A program made the translations under genes and the position numbers. This document shows, one piece after another, positions 32,481 to 32,617 of a DNA stretch of 32,617 bases (positions within the stretch are counted from its first letter, which is position 1; every line of letters starts with the position of its first letter). The stretch is from Vibrio maritimus (GTDB taxonomy: Bacteria; Pseudomonadota; Gammaproteobacteria; Enterobacterales; Vibrionaceae): NCBI GenBank assembly GCA_003263775.1, contig JYJJ01000097.1, forward strand, positions 1 through 32,617, read 5' to 3'. The notes under the pieces were generated by a model, which saw only the letters and a program-made list of their open reading frames with translations, ran no database searches and was not told the DNA's origin.

Positions 32481-32617
32481 GGCCGCCCACTTCGAGAGAA
32501 AAGCCGAAAGGCTCAAAAACGAAAAGTTTAGCTTCTCGAAGAAACGTTCTTTAAAAATTTAAACCTATCAATCTGTGTGGGCACTCGTTGATGATAATCA
32601 AATTAGATACTTCGGTA
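32481..32617 (+). other. 5' external transcribed leader of an rRNA operon
   Basis: A long stem CTTCGAGA/TCTCGAAG (32490-32541) encloses a GCC-GAAA-GGC hairpin (boxB-like). It is followed by GTTCTTTAAAAA (32546-32557, boxA-like antitermination signal) and the ATCAATCTGTGTGGGCACTCG stretch (in 32568-32588) that I know from Vibrio 16S leaders. The 16S gene itself is beyond the window end. Confidence 0.8.

Overview
The window looks like an origin-proximal piece of the large chromosome of a Vibrio species. This rests on gene content and protein character (thiCEFSGH behind a TPP riboswitch, uvrD next to a CsrB-type RNA, gppA/rhlB/trxA/rho, ubiD/fre, an rrn promoter with its leader), on moderate GC, and on two perfect parS centromere sites. 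Species cannot be fixed from the sequence alone.

Layout. 1-260: terminators and two tandem 112-bp units carrying degenerate tRNA-like bodies, probably the tail of an upstream rRNA/tRNA operon. 517-900: fluoride channel crcB. 962-7259: TPP riboswitch and the thiamine operon thiC-thiE-thiF-thiS-thiG-thiH, with one parS inside thiE and another just after thiH. 7336-11868: aminopeptidase P, a LysR regulator divergent from a Bcr/CflA-type drug exporter, and a small orphan gene. 11959-14478 (minus): a complete bufferin-type operon (DUF2282 precursor peptide, DUF692/MNIO enzyme, DUF2063 partner, DoxX membrane protein), a copper-responsive RiPP system and the main accessory system of the window. 14741-16911: uvrD with a LexA-like operator. 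17019-17437 (minus): a CsrB-family RNA that fills an otherwise empty 730-bp gap, with an upstream VarA/UvrY-like site. 17643-20110 (minus): LysE-type exporter, AraC regulator, RarD. 20317-23324: recQ, a small conserved gene, and the queuosine-precursor transporter yhhQ. 23415-26255 (minus): gppA and rhlB. 26364-29270: trxA, rho and a periplasmic unknown. 29368-32227: ubiD (with an internally duplicated domain), a 2Fe-2S ferredoxin and flavin reductase fre. 32335-32617: tandem rrn promoters and the start of an rRNA leader; 16S itself lies beyond the window.

A strong technical signal runs through the region. thiH, bufC, uvrD, rarD, recQ (four times), gppA and fre are each split by single-base frame changes. 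Undoing these restores family-typical lengths and sequences. All but bufC are explained by one missing base, mostly in short runs of G or C. I read this as sequencing or assembly indels rather than mass gene decay, and I annotate these genes as full-length CDSs with the break positions given.

How the parts work together: riboswitch-controlled thiamine synthesis; chromosome segregation through parS; global carbon-storage and virulence control through CsrB sequestering CsrA; copper stress buffering by the bufferin operon; DNA repair (uvrD, recQ); RNA turnover and termination (rhlB, rho); and ubiquinone and flavin redox (ubiD, ferredoxin, fre).
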